A DNA stretch of 64,000 bases from Lysobacter enzymogenes (lineage in GTDB: Bacteria > Pseudomonadota > Gammaproteobacteria > Xanthomonadales > Xanthomonadaceae). Where the stretch lies: positions 300,392-364,391 of the forward strand of contig NZ_FNOG01000001.1 of NCBI RefSeq assembly GCF_900106525.1, read 5' to 3'. The position numbers and the translations under genes were made by a program. Shown here piece after piece: positions 36,382 through 46,321 of the stretch (positions are counted from its first letter, which is position 1; every line of letters begins with the position of its first letter). A model generated the notes under the pieces. It did no database searches and had not been told where the DNA came from. It worked only from the letters and a program-made list of their open reading frames with translations.

Positions 36382-37730
36382 TGGAACCGCTCAAGATCGC
36401 GCTGGTCGGCGACGCGCCGCCGCCGCAGGCCGAAGCGCCGGCGGACTACCGCAGCGAAGCGCCCAACCGCAACGGTTTCGTGGTGGCGTGGCCGCCGCAG
36501 CGCTACTGGAAGTCGGCGAGCGAGGTCGACCTCAGCTCCGAGAAGCCGCTGCACCTGTACTTCCACATCCCTTATTGCCTGCAGCGTTGCCGCTACTGCT
36601 TCTACAAGATCGAGATCCTGTCCGATTCCTCGCACGCCGAGCGCGAGCGCTACGTCAGCGCGCTGTGTCGGGAAATCGAGCTGGTCGCCGATGCGCACCG
36701 GCTGCGCGGGCGCACAGTGCGTTCGATCTATTTCGGCGGCGGCACGCCCAGCGTGATCCCGCCGGAGCAGCTGGCGCGGGTCAAGCGGACCATCGAACAA
36801 TGCTTCCGCCTGGAAGATCCCGAGTTCGTATTCGAGATCGAGCCGATCACGCTCAACAACCGGATGATCGACGGCCTGGCCAATCTCGGCGTCAACCGCA
36901 TCAGCTTCGGCATCCAGTCCTTCGACGACCGCGTCGTCGCGCTGACCGGCCGCCACGATACCGACGAGAAGAACTCGCGAGCGATCGAGCGCGCGCTGCA
37001 GACCGGCGCGGTGGTCAATATCGACCTGCTGGCCGGCCTGGAAGGCGAGACGATGGCGAGCTGGCAGCATTCGATCAACCGCGCCATCGCGCTGGGCGTG
37101 CATGCGGTCACCGTCTACAAGATGGAGCTGTACTCCAACGCGCACTACATGAGCGAAATCCGCCAGGGCAAGCTCTCGCTGCCGAGCGAGGACGAGGAGA
37201 TGGAATACGCTCGCTGGGGCCTGGATCGCCTGCGCGACAACGGTTATTCGCCGTCCACGTATTTCACCTTCACCCGCGAAGGCAAGTATCCGCAGCACCA
37301 CATTATCAGCCGCTGGCGCGGCGAAGACCTGTACGGTTTCGGCGCCTCCGCGTTCGGCACCGTCGCCGGGCATTCGCGCCAGAACGTCAGCGAGATCGAT
37401 GCCTATCTCGAACGCGTCGAGAGCGGCCGCATCCCGACCCAGCGCGTGCTCGAGCTCAGCAGCGCCGACCACATGATGCGCGACCTGGTGATGGGACTGA
37501 AGACGACCGTGATCGATCTGGACGACTACCGTCGCCGCCACGGCCTGCGCCTGGACCACGTGCTGGCCGACGACATCGCGCAGCTGACGCGTCAGGGCCT
37601 GGTCGCAGTCGAGGACGGGCGTCTTCGCCTCACCGACGAGGGCATCATCTACGGCGACTACAGCGGCCGCTATCTCGGCGCGGGCCTGCGGCGCGTCTTC
37701 ACCGGCGACGCGAAGCCGCTCAGGGCCTGA
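36381..37730 (+). CDS. HemW/HemN-like radical SAM enzyme
   Basis: The protein has 449 residues. The 4Fe-4S-binding motif is CxxxCxxC (Cys66, Cys70, Cys73 in YFHIPYCLQRCRYCFYK), then SIYFGGGTPSVIPPEQL (SAM-binding GGE-type region), GVNRISFGIQSFDDRVV and GFGASAFGTV. A C-terminal HemN-like domain with a winged-helix end (HVLADDIAQLTRQGLVAVEDGRLRLTDEGI) follows. Close homologues include the haem chaperone HemW and class C methyltransferases of natural-product pathways. The setting in a carrier-protein operon points to methylation or another radical modification of the bound substrate, not to haem synthesis. Confidence 0.88.
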   Translation: MEPLKIALVGDAPPPQAEAPADYRSEAPNRNGFVVAWPPQRYWKSASEVDLSSEKPLHLYFHIPYCLQRCRYCFYKIEILSDSSHAERERYVSALCREIELVADAHRLRGRTVRSIYFGGGTPSVIPPEQLARVKRTIEQCFRLEDPEFVFEIEPITLNNRMIDGLANLGVNRISFGIQSFDDRVVALTGRHDTDEKNSRAIERALQTGAVVNIDLLAGLEGETMASWQHSINRAIALGVHAVTVYKMELYSNAHYMSEIRQGKLSLPSEDEEMEYARWGLDRLRDNGYSPSTYFTFTREGKYPQHHIISRWRGEDLYGFGASAFGTVAGHSRQNVSEIDAYLERVESGRIPTQRVLELSSADHMMRDLVMGLKTTVIDLDDYRRRHGLRLDHVLADDIAQLTRQGLVAVEDGRLRLTDEGIIYGDYSGRYLGAGLRRVFTGDAKPLRA

Positions 37731-37734
37731 CCGC

Positions 37735-38486
<752 letters not shown>

Positions 38487-38490
<4 letters not shown>

Positions 38491-39191
38491 TCGGCGCCGA
38501 CGACAAGCGCGTCGCCTTGGTCACCGGCGGCAATCGCGGCATCGGCCTGGCGGTGTGCGAAGGTTTCGCGCGGCGCGGCGTGCAGGTGTACATGGGCTGC
38601 CGCGACCTCGACGAAGGCCGCGCGGCGATCGAGCGCCGCGGGCTCGACGGCGTCGAACCGATCTCGCTGGATGTCTGTTCGGAAGCCTCGATGACGGCGG
38701 CGATCGACGCCATCGCCGTAGCGCACGGTCACCTCGATCTGTTGGTCAACAACGCCGGCGTATCGGTCGGCGTGCGCGACAAGCCCAGCGGCGAGAGCCT
38801 GGCGCAGGCGCGGGCGACGTTCGATGTCAACTTCTTCGGGCCGTGGCGCTTGAGCCAGCTGGCGGTGCCGCTGATGCGCGGCCGGCCGCAAGCGCACATC
38901 ATCAACGTCTCCAGCGGACACGGTAGCTCCACCCGGATCGAAGGCAACAACCTGGGCTACCGCAGTTCGAAGTCCGCGTTGAACGTGCTGACCCAGTCGC
39001 TGGCGATGGAACTGGCCGACAGCGGCATCCGCGTCAACTGCATGACCCCGGGCTGGGTGCGCACCAAGCTCGGCGGCATCGCCGCGCCGCGTACGCCCGA
39101 GGAGGGCGCCGACACTATCCTGTGGTTGGCGCTCGACGGCGGCGGCGACAGCGGGCGCTTCTACAAGGACAAGGCGCTGTTCCCGTGGTGA
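38487..39191 (+). CDS. Short-chain dehydrogenase/reductase
   Basis: The protein has 234 residues. The NAD(P)-binding motif ALVTGGNRGIGLAV, NNAG (LLVNNAGVSV), the catalytic Ser in INVSSGHGSSTRI, and YRSSKSAL (YxxxK) are all present, followed by MELADSGIRVNCMTPGWVRTKL. It is a classical SDR and likely reduces a keto group or oxidises an alcohol on the pathway intermediate. It overlaps both flanking sulfotransferase genes by four bases. Confidence 0.92.
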
Positions 39192-40024
39192 AATCGCCGA
39201 ATCTGTTCGTCGTCGGCGCGCCGCGTTGCGGCACCACCTCGTTGTTCGCCGCGCTGAAGCAGCACCCGGATGTGTATGCCTCGGTGCTGAAGGAACCGCA
39301 TTTCCACGCGCCGGACCTGCCGACCCAGCCGCATACCGTGTCCGATCCCGACGACTATGCGCGCCTGTTCGCCGCGGCCGGCGAGCAGCGCATCCGCGCC
39401 GAGGCCTCGGTCTGGTACCTGTACAGCCACGAGGCGCCGGTGCGGATCGCGCAGACGCATCCGGATGCGCGCATCGTCGTACTGCTGCGCAACCCAGTGG
39501 AGATGGCGATCAGCCTGTACGAGCTGTACCTGCGCACCGGCAACGAAGCGGATATCGATCCCGAATCGGCCCTGCTGCGCACGCGGCAGACGCGCTACGA
39601 GACCAGCTATTTCCCGTTCGGCCTGCATTATCTGCATCTGCTGGACTTCGCCACGCCGCTGGCGCGCTGGCGCGAGCGCTTCCCCGGCGAACGCATGCGC
39701 GTGGTGTTGTTCGACGAGTTCTATCGCGCGCCGGAGGCCGGTTTCCGCGTGCTCAGCGACTGGTTGGGCATCGACCCGCACGCGCCGATCAGCTTCGATT
39801 CCAAGCGTGCGCGCGAAGCGGTGCGCATGACCGCGATGAAACAGTTGCGCGACCTGCCCGAGCATCTGCGGCGCAAGCTCAATCCCAACGCTTCGCGCCT
39901 GCATGCCGGCAAGGCCTCGGCCGCGATTCCCGAAGCGCTGCGCACGCGCCTGCGCGACCATGCCCGCGAGGTCAACGCCGGCTTCGCGGCGGCGGCCGGA
40001 CGGGCGTGGCCCGAGGCCTGGTGA
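39188..40024 (+). CDS. Sulfotransferase domain protein (second)
   Basis: The protein has 278 residues and starts with GTG inside the SDR stop codon. The 5'-phosphosulfate loop is FVVGAPRCGTTSLFAALKQHP and the 3'-phosphate site is IVVLLRNPVEMAISLYELYLR. This is the heparan/aryl-type sulfotransferase fold and is not a close duplicate of the first sulfotransferase. Two distinct sulfotransferases in one small operon suggest two sulfation events or two acceptors. It is the last gene of the operon. A 108-bp gap follows. Confidence 0.87.
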   Translation: MKSPNLFVVGAPRCGTTSLFAALKQHPDVYASVLKEPHFHAPDLPTQPHTVSDPDDYARLFAAAGEQRIRAEASVWYLYSHEAPVRIAQTHPDARIVVLLRNPVEMAISLYELYLRTGNEADIDPESALLRTRQTRYETSYFPFGLHYLHLLDFATPLARWRERFPGERMRVVLFDEFYRAPEAGFRVLSDWLGIDPHAPISFDSKRAREAVRMTAMKQLRDLPEHLRRKLNPNASRLHAGKASAAIPEALRTRLRDHAREVNAGFAAAAGRAWPEAW

Positions 40025-40132
40025 TGGCCGCGGCTGTCGCGTTCGTGGACGGTCCGCACTTCGCAGCGGGCATGCCGCCGGTGGCATGGCCAGCGTAAAA
40101 TAGCGGGCGAAGTCTGTTAGCAGGAGCCCACG

Positions 40133-41206
40133 ATGCCAGTCGAAACGATCCCGCCGGCGCCCGGAAGAAACGGGCGCTGGCTGCGCATCGTCGCGCGCGT
40201 GCTCGCAGCGGCGGCGATCGCGGCGGCGACGGCCTGGGGCGCGGGCTTGATCGGATTCCAGTTGCCGGGCGCGCCGCCGTGGCGCGGGGCGTTGATCGCG
40301 GCGTGGTGCGCGCTGGGCGCGGCGTCGATGGCGGTCCTTGTGCTGCGCCGGGTGGCGGTGCGCAAGCCCATCCTGATCGCATTCGCGGCGGGACTCGCCG
40401 CCTTGCTGGCGTGGTGGCTGTCGCTCGCGCCCTCACACCGTCGCGACTGGGCCGACGACGTCGCCCGCCTGCTCGACGCGCAGGTGAGCGGCGACCGCGT
40501 GGTGCTGCGCAACGTGCGCAATTTCCAATGGCGCAGCGAAACCGACTACACCGCGCACTGGGAAACCCGCGAGTACGATCTCTCGCGCCTGTCCAGCGCC
40601 GACCTGGTGCTGTCGTACTGGATGGGGCCGGACATCGCCCACACCCTGGTCTCGTTCGGATTCGACGACGGCCGGCGAGTGGTGTTCTCGCTCGAGATCC
40701 GCAAGGAACGCGGAGAAAGCTTCTCCGCGCTGGGCGGCTTCTTCCGCCGCTACGAACAGGTGCTGGTGGCCGCGGACGAGCGCGATATCGTGCGCACCCG
40801 CAGCAACGCCCGCGGCGAAGACGTCTATCTGTACCGCCTGAACATTCCGCCGCAGACGCTGCGGCCGATGTTCCTCGGCTTTCTGGCCAAGGCCGGCGCG
40901 CTGCAGCGCCAGCCGGCGTTCTACAACACCTTGACCAGCAACTGCACCACGGTCGTGTTCGAGATCGCCCGCCACGTCGTGCCGGACCTGCCGCTGGACT
41001 ATCGCCTGCTGGCGGCGGGGCACTTCGCCGAGTACGTCTACGACCGCGGCGGTCTGACGCCGGGGTACAGCTACTCGCAGCTGCAAGAACGCGGCTACAT
41101 CAACCCGCGTGCGCTCGCGGTTCCCGCCGACGCCGACGCGGGCACGTTCTCGCGTGCGATCCGGCGCGGTGTGCCCGGAGTTCCTGCCGCCGAAACGGAG
41201 CCTTGA
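40133..41206 (+). CDS. DUF4105-family membrane protein
   Basis: The protein has 357 residues. Three N-terminal membrane spans (VLAAAAIAAATAWGAGLIGF, ALIAAWCALGAASMAVLVL, LIAFAAGLAALLAWWLSLA) anchor a periplasmic DUF4105 domain (VVLRNVRNFQWRSETDYTAHWETREYDLSRLSSADL, YNTLTSNCTTVVFEIAR). The conserved NxCTT with Cys suggests a papain-like peptidase fold, but activity is not established. It is likely a separate unit from the biosynthetic operon. Confidence 0.83.
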   Translation: MPVETIPPAPGRNGRWLRIVARVLAAAAIAAATAWGAGLIGFQLPGAPPWRGALIAAWCALGAASMAVLVLRRVAVRKPILIAFAAGLAALLAWWLSLAPSHRRDWADDVARLLDAQVSGDRVVLRNVRNFQWRSETDYTAHWETREYDLSRLSSADLVLSYWMGPDIAHTLVSFGFDDGRRVVFSLEIRKERGESFSALGGFFRRYEQVLVAADERDIVRTRSNARGEDVYLYRLNIPPQTLRPMFLGFLAKAGALQRQPAFYNTLTSNCTTVVFEIARHVVPDLPLDYRLLAAGHFAEYVYDRGGLTPGYSYSQLQERGYINPRALAVPADADAGTFSRAIRRGVPGVPAAETEP

Positions 41207-41233
41207 GGCTGCGCGCCACGCGGCGCGCAGCCT
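41206..41233. terminator. Bidirectional hairpin between convergent genes
   Basis: A perfect 12-bp stem (AGGCTGCGCGCC / GGCGCGCAGCCT) with an ACGC loop begins at the DUF4105 stop codon. No T-run is present on either side. Confidence 0.45.
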
Positions 41234-41266
41234 GACGATGCCGGCGGCGGCCGCGACGGCGTGAGT

Positions 41267-41869
41267 TCAGTGGCCCAGGTGCCGGCCGCTTTCCCAGAAC
41301 TCCCGCTCGCTCTCGAACAGCTTGTGCCCTTCGTCGGTGGTATCGCGCAGACTCGCCCCGGCCTTGCCGATCTGCAGCGCGAACTTGCGGCCGTAAGCGC
41401 TGATGTTGCCGACGACCGTACGGCCGTCGCCGAGGATGGTCATGCTGAAGGGCCACGATTCCACCCCGCCGTCGTGCAGGCGCCCGGTCAGGCGGCGGCC
41501 GCCTGGCACGTCGATCGCTTCGTTGACGCGGGCCTTGTAGGTCGCGCGGCTCATCGGCAATTCGAGCGTGAACGCGTCGCCCGCGCGCAGCTCGGCGAAG
41601 TCGGCGGGCTGCCATTGCAGGGCGAAGCTGCCATCGGCGGCCTGGGTGTGCGGCAGATAACGGAACAGATGCGGCGAGGGCAGGTCGACGGGTTCGGGCG
41701 CGCGACCTACAGGCGGTGCGAGTCCGCCGGCCGCTGCGGCTGAACTCCCCGTAGCGCTATGCGAATCGGCCGGTGCGGCGGGTCGATTGGATGCGACCAG
41801 GGCGACCAAAGCCGCTGCGAGCATCGCAGCGGCCAGGGCGGCCAGTCGGAATGTCTTGCGCGCGGTCAT
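41267..41869 (-). CDS. Small exported protein resembling a metalloprotease propeptide
   Basis: The protein has 200 residues from the ATG at 41869. A signal peptide (FRLAALAAAMLAAALVALVA) is followed by a low-complexity Ala/Pro linker and a folded part with ELPMSRATYKARVNEAIDVPGGRRLTGRLHDG, PFSMTILGDGRTVVGNISAYGRKFALQIG. The G-R-L-x-G...V-V-G-N-I pattern recalls N-terminal propeptides of bacterial M12-like metalloproteases, but there is no peptidase part. It lies 10 bp downstream of the metalloprotease gene, so it may be a separately encoded inhibitor, chaperone or modulator. This role is inferred. Confidence 0.7.
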   Translation of the reverse strand: MTARKTFRLAALAAAMLAAALVALVASNRPAAPADSHSATGSSAAAAGGLAPPVGRAPEPVDLPSPHLFRYLPHTQAADGSFALQWQPADFAELRAGDAFTLELPMSRATYKARVNEAIDVPGGRRLTGRLHDGGVESWPFSMTILGDGRTVVGNISAYGRKFALQIGKAGASLRDTTDEGHKLFESEREFWESGRHLGH

Positions 41870-41879
41870 GGCGAGGGCG

Positions 41880-43661
41880 TCAGCGGAATGCCGCCACGGT
41901 CGGGGCACGATCGTCGATGACCTTCACTTCGTTGAGGCCGTCCATCTTCACCGTCAGCGGAATGCCGAGTTCGGGTAGGAACACGAACGGGGTGGCGAAG
42001 AACGGTGCGCCGCCGACCGGATTCATGACCAGGCGATCGCCGGATTCGAAGTTCGTGTTGTGGTTCACATTCATGTTGTGGCCGAGTTCGTGAGACATGA
42101 CGTCGGTTCCGCAGGCGATCATTCCCACGCTCATCATGAAGTCGGCATTGCCACCGAGAAATCCTTGGCCGCAACCTTCTTCGTTGCCTTCGTAGTAAAT
42201 GCCGTCGGCCTTGCTTTGGGTACGCCAGGTTTTCACCTGAGCAAGATCCTTCGCCCCATTCAGCGCGTCGGTTTGGGTCTTCCAGCTGTCGGGCGTGGTC
42301 AGTTGCTGCGTCGAAACGGTGCGGAAGCGAGGTTTGGCCAGCGAGTTCTCCAAAGTGTCGTTGGTGATTCCCATCCCTTCCACCAATCGCGCGCGCATCG
42401 TATCGGCGCCCAACTGCGTCGCGGCCTTGGCGCTGTAGAGCAGCAGCATGTCGATGGTGGTGGTCTGGCGCTGCCAGGCCTTGTTGGCGTCGGCGACGTA
42501 GGACACTTGTTCGCCGGCGGCCAGCGGCGCCAAAGCGGTCTGGCCGCTGCGGACCTTGATCGCCGTGGTGGCTTGGGTCTTGATCGTCACGCGGTCGCCG
42601 GTCTTGCGAGCCACCGGCAACAGCAACTCGGCGCGGGTGTTGCCGTCGGCAGCATTGACGACCATGTGCGGAGTGACCATGTCGGGCAGTTGGCCGGTGC
42701 TGGGCAGATCGCCGGCTTGATGGAACGCGCTCGGGCTGGAGATCAGCTCCCAGCGCTGCCGGGCGGGCACGTACATGAACTGGTACTCGTCGCCGTTGCG
42801 GACGGTCGTCGTGCCGTACAGGCCGGTGTTGGCGGGCGCGATGACGGTGTTCGCGGTCGCCTGCGAGCGGATCGTGACGCGGTCGCGGTTGCCGGCGGTC
42901 TTGGGCAGGACGATCTGATCGATGCGGTCGGTGTCGGTCAGTTCCACCAGATTGCGCGGCGATCCGCTGAGCGGCAGCGTGCCTTGGTTGGCGACGATGG
43001 CGCTCGCGGCCACATGACGCACGGTCGAGCGGATACTGATCCAACCGCCAATGTCGGCGCGATAGAGATAGCCGAACGTATCGCCGCTACGCAGCGTCGC
43101 GGAGCTGGCATAGATGCGGTTCGCCGGGTCCACCGTCACCGCCTGGGTGGCGGTGGACTTGACCACGACGATGCTGCCTTCGGCTGCGGCCTTCGGTAGG
43201 CTCACCTTGCTGGCGAACACCGCGTCGGAGACGCGCATGTAGGTGATCTTGTTCGGGTTGTCGGCGATGACGGCGGTGCCGTTGGAAGGAACCGAGTGGG
43301 TCATCGTGCCGCCCGATAGCACGGTCCAGAAGCCGTCCGCGGCCGAGTAGCTCAACGAGTAGTTGGCGTGAGTGGGGAGATCGATCCGGTTGATCCCGAT
43401 ATCGACGCCGGAGGCATCCAGGTGTGAGGTGAGCGCAGCATCGGTGGCGATGTTCACGCGCGCGCCGTCGCGCGGCGCGGACGGAAGAATGAGCGTGCGG
43501 GCCCAGTTTCCGTTGTGCATGGAAAAATCGATCTGATCGAAGCCGTTGGGCAAGGTGCCGCTACCGCCGTTGCTGTTGGGGGTCAGGGCGACGGTCTGGG
43601 CGAACGATGGCAGCGCCAGGGCTGCCGACAACGCCAATGCTAAAGACAGAAGATGTTTCAT
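41880..43661 (-). CDS. Secreted reprolysin-like zinc metalloprotease
   Basis: The protein has 593 residues. A signal peptide is clear (LLSLALALSAALALPSFAQ). The metzincin zinc motif HELGHNMNVNH lies at residues 524-534 (His524, His528, His534, catalytic Glu525), followed by VMNP as Met-turn. IDMLLLYSAKAATQLG marks the start of the catalytic domain near residue 405. Three similar N-terminal units of about 100 residues (each with R-V-x-I/V...TAVTV or TANTVIAP, then G-D-x-x/Y-x-Y) precede it and may be adhesive or inhibitory. The family has Gly at the position where this protein has Asn531. A CRP/Clp-like site lies 105 bp upstream, fitting a Clp-regulated exoenzyme. Confidence 0.88.
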   Translation of the reverse strand: MKHLLSLALALSAALALPSFAQTVALTPNSNGGSGTLPNGFDQIDFSMHNGNWARTLILPSAPRDGARVNIATDAALTSHLDASGVDIGINRIDLPTHANYSLSYSAADGFWTVLSGGTMTHSVPSNGTAVIADNPNKITYMRVSDAVFASKVSLPKAAAEGSIVVVKSTATQAVTVDPANRIYASSATLRSGDTFGYLYRADIGGWISIRSTVRHVAASAIVANQGTLPLSGSPRNLVELTDTDRIDQIVLPKTAGNRDRVTIRSQATANTVIAPANTGLYGTTTVRNGDEYQFMYVPARQRWELISSPSAFHQAGDLPSTGQLPDMVTPHMVVNAADGNTRAELLLPVARKTGDRVTIKTQATTAIKVRSGQTALAPLAAGEQVSYVADANKAWQRQTTTIDMLLLYSAKAATQLGADTMRARLVEGMGITNDTLENSLAKPRFRTVSTQQLTTPDSWKTQTDALNGAKDLAQVKTWRTQSKADGIYYEGNEEGCGQGFLGGNADFMMSVGMIACGTDVMSHELGHNMNVNHNTNFESGDRLVMNPVGGAPFFATPFVFLPELGIPLTVKMDGLNEVKVIDDRAPTVAAFR

Positions 43662-43765
43662 TGCGAAAACCTCGTGACTGGAATGGAGAGTGCGCGCGCG
43701 GCACGACGCTACGCGACGGTCTCAGAGGTCGATCCGGTTGCCGAGGGGAGAATGGTCGTAGTCCA

Positions 43766-43781
43766 TGTGAGCCGAGTCACG
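43766..43781 (-). promoter_or_regulatory. CRP/Clp-like binding site upstream of the metalloprotease
   Basis: TGTGA-N6-TCACG matches nine of ten fixed bases of the TGTGA-N6-TCACA consensus. It lies 105 bp upstream of the protease start, similar to the position of the site at 16131-16146. Confidence 0.5.
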
Positions 43782-44398
43782 GATCGCGATGGACGGCATC
43801 GCGTCCTAGCGCGATTCGCGTGCCTTTGCGAATACGTCTCGGCGCATCGTTGCGCGTGTGGTGCGAGCGATGCATGCCGACATCGTCGCGCCGATCTCGA
43901 TGGTCGCCGCTGTTGATGTGCGCGCCTGTGGTTGGCTGGCTGACGATGGGCGCCGCCCGGCGCTCAGCGCATCTGTGCCGAGCGTGCGGTCCGAAGCTTG
44001 CTTGTGTATCGCGGCGGCCGTCGTGGGCCTGCCGACGCATCGTGGTTCTTCGGCAGTGCAGCGCGACTGCATGCTCGCGGGGGGCGAAGGTCTATCCACA
44101 AATGCCGAGGCGGGGCAGGAGAGCAGACGGGCAATCGCATTGCGTCTCGGGCGAATCGTCCATTCGATCCGGACCGGTTCGGCCGTTTCGCGCAAACCGT
44201 GGTGCGGCCGCGGTGGTCGTTCGGCGCGATCGCAGGTGGCCGGTGCGATGCCGCTTTTGCGTGTCGCGCGCAGCGCGCGTCGACCATGACTTGTGGCAGA
44301 CGTCGCCGCGCGCGATCGGCGCACACTCGCCAGGGCGTCGGCGGCCGCATGCGCTCGCGGCGGCGCGACGCCTTCGTCCGAGGTTCCAGGAGCAAACG
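43782..44398. other. Intergenic region without a convincing gene
   Basis: About 600 bases between the protease promoter region and the signal peptidase gene. Several overlapping frames are open on both strands but none has recognisable domains or a good ribosome-binding site, and their composition is Arg/Ser/Cys-rich as expected of noncoding GC-rich DNA. Confidence 0.45.
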
Positions 44399-45184
44399 AT
44401 GCGTTGGTTCGAAATCGCACTGGTCTCGTTCACCGCCTTGACCGGGCTGGTGTGGTTGCTCGACAAGCACTGGCTGGCCCAGCGCCGCGCCGCGCGCGCG
44501 GGCTTGCTCGACGAAGGCGCCGAGCCCTGGGCGATCGATTATTCCAAGTCGTTCTTCCCGGTGCTGCTGTTGGTGCTGCTGCTGCGCACCTTCCTCGCCG
44601 AGCCGTTCCGGATTCCGTCGAACTCGATGATGCCGACGCTGTTGACCGGCGATTTCATCCTGGTCAACAAGTTCGTCTACGGCCTACGCCTGCCGATCAG
44701 CAACCACAAGCTGCTGGCCCTGGGCGGGCCCGAGCGCGGCGACGTGGTGGTGTTCCATTCCGTGCGCGAACCGGACATCAACCTGATCAAGCGCGTGGTC
44801 GGCCTGCCGGGCGACCGGGTCGAGTACCGCGACGGCCGGCTGACGATCAACGGCGAAGCGGTCGCGCTCGCGCCGGTCGGCAGCTATACCGGCGTGCGCA
44901 GCGGCGCGGAGATGACCGGCGCGCAGGAACTGCAGGAGACGCTGGGCCGGCATGTGCACCGCATCCTGCTGAGCCCGCAGGCGCGCCGCCCGGACCAGGC
45001 CGAAGGCGAGTGGACCGTGCCGGCCGATCAGTATTTCGTCATGGGCGACAACCGCGACAACAGCGACGACAGTCGCTATTGGGGCTACTTGCCGGAGCGC
45101 AATCTGGTCGGGCGCGCGTTCCTGATCTGGCTGAACTTCGACGATGGCTTCGATACCGGCCGGATCGGCCGATCGATTCCCTGA
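44399..45184 (+). CDS. lepB: Signal peptidase I
   Basis: The protein has 261 residues from the ATG at 44399, which has a CAGGAG site. Two N-terminal membrane spans (IALVSFTALTGLVWLL and FFPVLLLVLLLRTFLA) precede the catalytic domain. The Ser-Lys dyad is Ser76 (RIPSNSMMPTLL) and Lys131 (INLIKRVVGLPGDRVEY). Box E (VPADQYFVMGDNRDNSDDSRYWGYLP) is complete. The enzyme removes signal peptides at the outer face of the inner membrane. The usual lepA/rnc/era neighbours are absent, so this may be an additional copy. Confidence 0.92.
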   Translation: MRWFEIALVSFTALTGLVWLLDKHWLAQRRAARAGLLDEGAEPWAIDYSKSFFPVLLLVLLLRTFLAEPFRIPSNSMMPTLLTGDFILVNKFVYGLRLPISNHKLLALGGPERGDVVVFHSVREPDINLIKRVVGLPGDRVEYRDGRLTINGEAVALAPVGSYTGVRSGAEMTGAQELQETLGRHVHRILLSPQARRPDQAEGEWTVPADQYFVMGDNRDNSDDSRYWGYLPERNLVGRAFLIWLNFDDGFDTGRIGRSIP

Positions 45185-45306
45185 GCGCTGGCGCACGAAG
45201 CGCGGAGCCTTCGTTTGCGCGGGATACGTCCCGACCGTTGTCGTGCCGCCGCGCGGGCTTCCGCTGCTCAGCAGGGCGAGCGCCGCGCCGTTGCGCGGCG
45301 CCCAAC

Positions 45307-45968
45307 CTATTCGCCATGACGTTTCCAGTGCCGGATAGCCTCGGACTTGCCGGCCGCATCGTCATCGGCTCCCAGTGCCCTCATCGCGTAGCCGCGACCG
45401 GAGTTCGAGGCCGACGGCATAGGTATCGGCCCCGGCATGGTTCGCGCACCGTCGTCTAGCCGGCGGACGATGAGCATGGGTTGCGCGTTCTGGTTGGGCG
45501 CGGACGCTGAACAAGCCGGACACGCGTTGACCGCCTTTTTGTGCTCCTTGTCGTATGGCGGCGAAAGAGGATGCTCAGGAATCAAAGCGTGATGTGCACT
45601 ACGGCGTTCGCGCCAAGCGTCGTGGCCTCGGTTCGTTCATCAAGGCAGTGCTGCGAGTGCAGCATGAAACCTCGCGCTCGAAGCGAAATGTGATTGCGTC
45701 GGCACCGCTCTCTTCGTTTTGGTGAAGAGCTTCGGCAACGCATTCGAATGTGCGAATCGTCGTGATCAGCACGTTGCGACGATCGATGAGATAAGCCGAG
45801 TTTTCCTGCATTCGACGAGTATTTCCATCTTCGCGAAGCGATCGGGTGAATTGCGGTTGCACAAAAAAAACACCTTCGAAGTGCGTCGATTCGGAGCGCG
45901 CAGTTCTGCGCTTCGCTGCCGCTCATCGGTAAGGGAATTTCGATTCGCCGATACGAGTGACGTATCAC
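45307..45968 (-). pseudogene. Possible frameshifted coding relic
   Basis: Coding-like peptide stretches occur in three successive minus-strand frames: AYLIDRRNVLITTIRTFECVAEAL (about 45810-45735), then HCLDERTEATTLGANAVVHITL (ending 45582), whose LGANAVV end resembles YbjQ-type proteins, then a CPACSAS-containing stretch (45585-45307). No single frame gives a normal protein, so this may be a decayed gene. Composition is less GC-rich than the surroundings. The call is tentative. Confidence 0.25.
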
Positions 45969-46321
45969 TGTTTTATCGTTTTTACGATGAGCACGATGCG
46001 TCCAGACGGGTTAAGGACGACTGTTGGATGTCGTGTCTGTGCACTCAGGAAGAGCTTGCGTTGCCGCCGCTGGGAAGCGCGCGGCCTCTCCCCCGAATGA
46101 TCGCTTCCTGCGCGCGCCTCCACGTCAGAGGCCGTGCCTTTTCGCCTTGTGGATTCGTCGGAACGGAAGCCGGCGAAGCTGTCAAGCGCTGCAGAGCTTG
46201 AGGCTAAGCGAGACCGGATCGCGGCGCCCGCCGTGTCCGGACGTGTCCGAGGAGCCTTCAGGACGGAGGTTTCGAGGTACGAGGAATGATTTTCCTATCA
46301 TCAATCGACAAGGAGTTTTCA
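45969..46321. other. Lower-GC upstream region of the lanthipeptide cluster
   Basis: No convincing gene is present. The sequence just before lanA is AT-richer (ATGATTTTCCTATCATCAAT, 46286-46305) and contains a TATCAT that could serve as a -10 element, but no matching -35 element is evident. Confidence 0.35.

Noticed and set aside
43858..44289. A 143-codon open frame between the metalloprotease and lepB
   Set aside because: No ribosome-binding site, no domain, and several competing frames of equal quality on both strands.
44399..45184. Signal peptidase I as the lanthipeptide leader protease
   Set aside because: It has a normal LepB sequence, lies more than 1 kb from lanA, and LanA has no signal-peptide-like region for it to cut.
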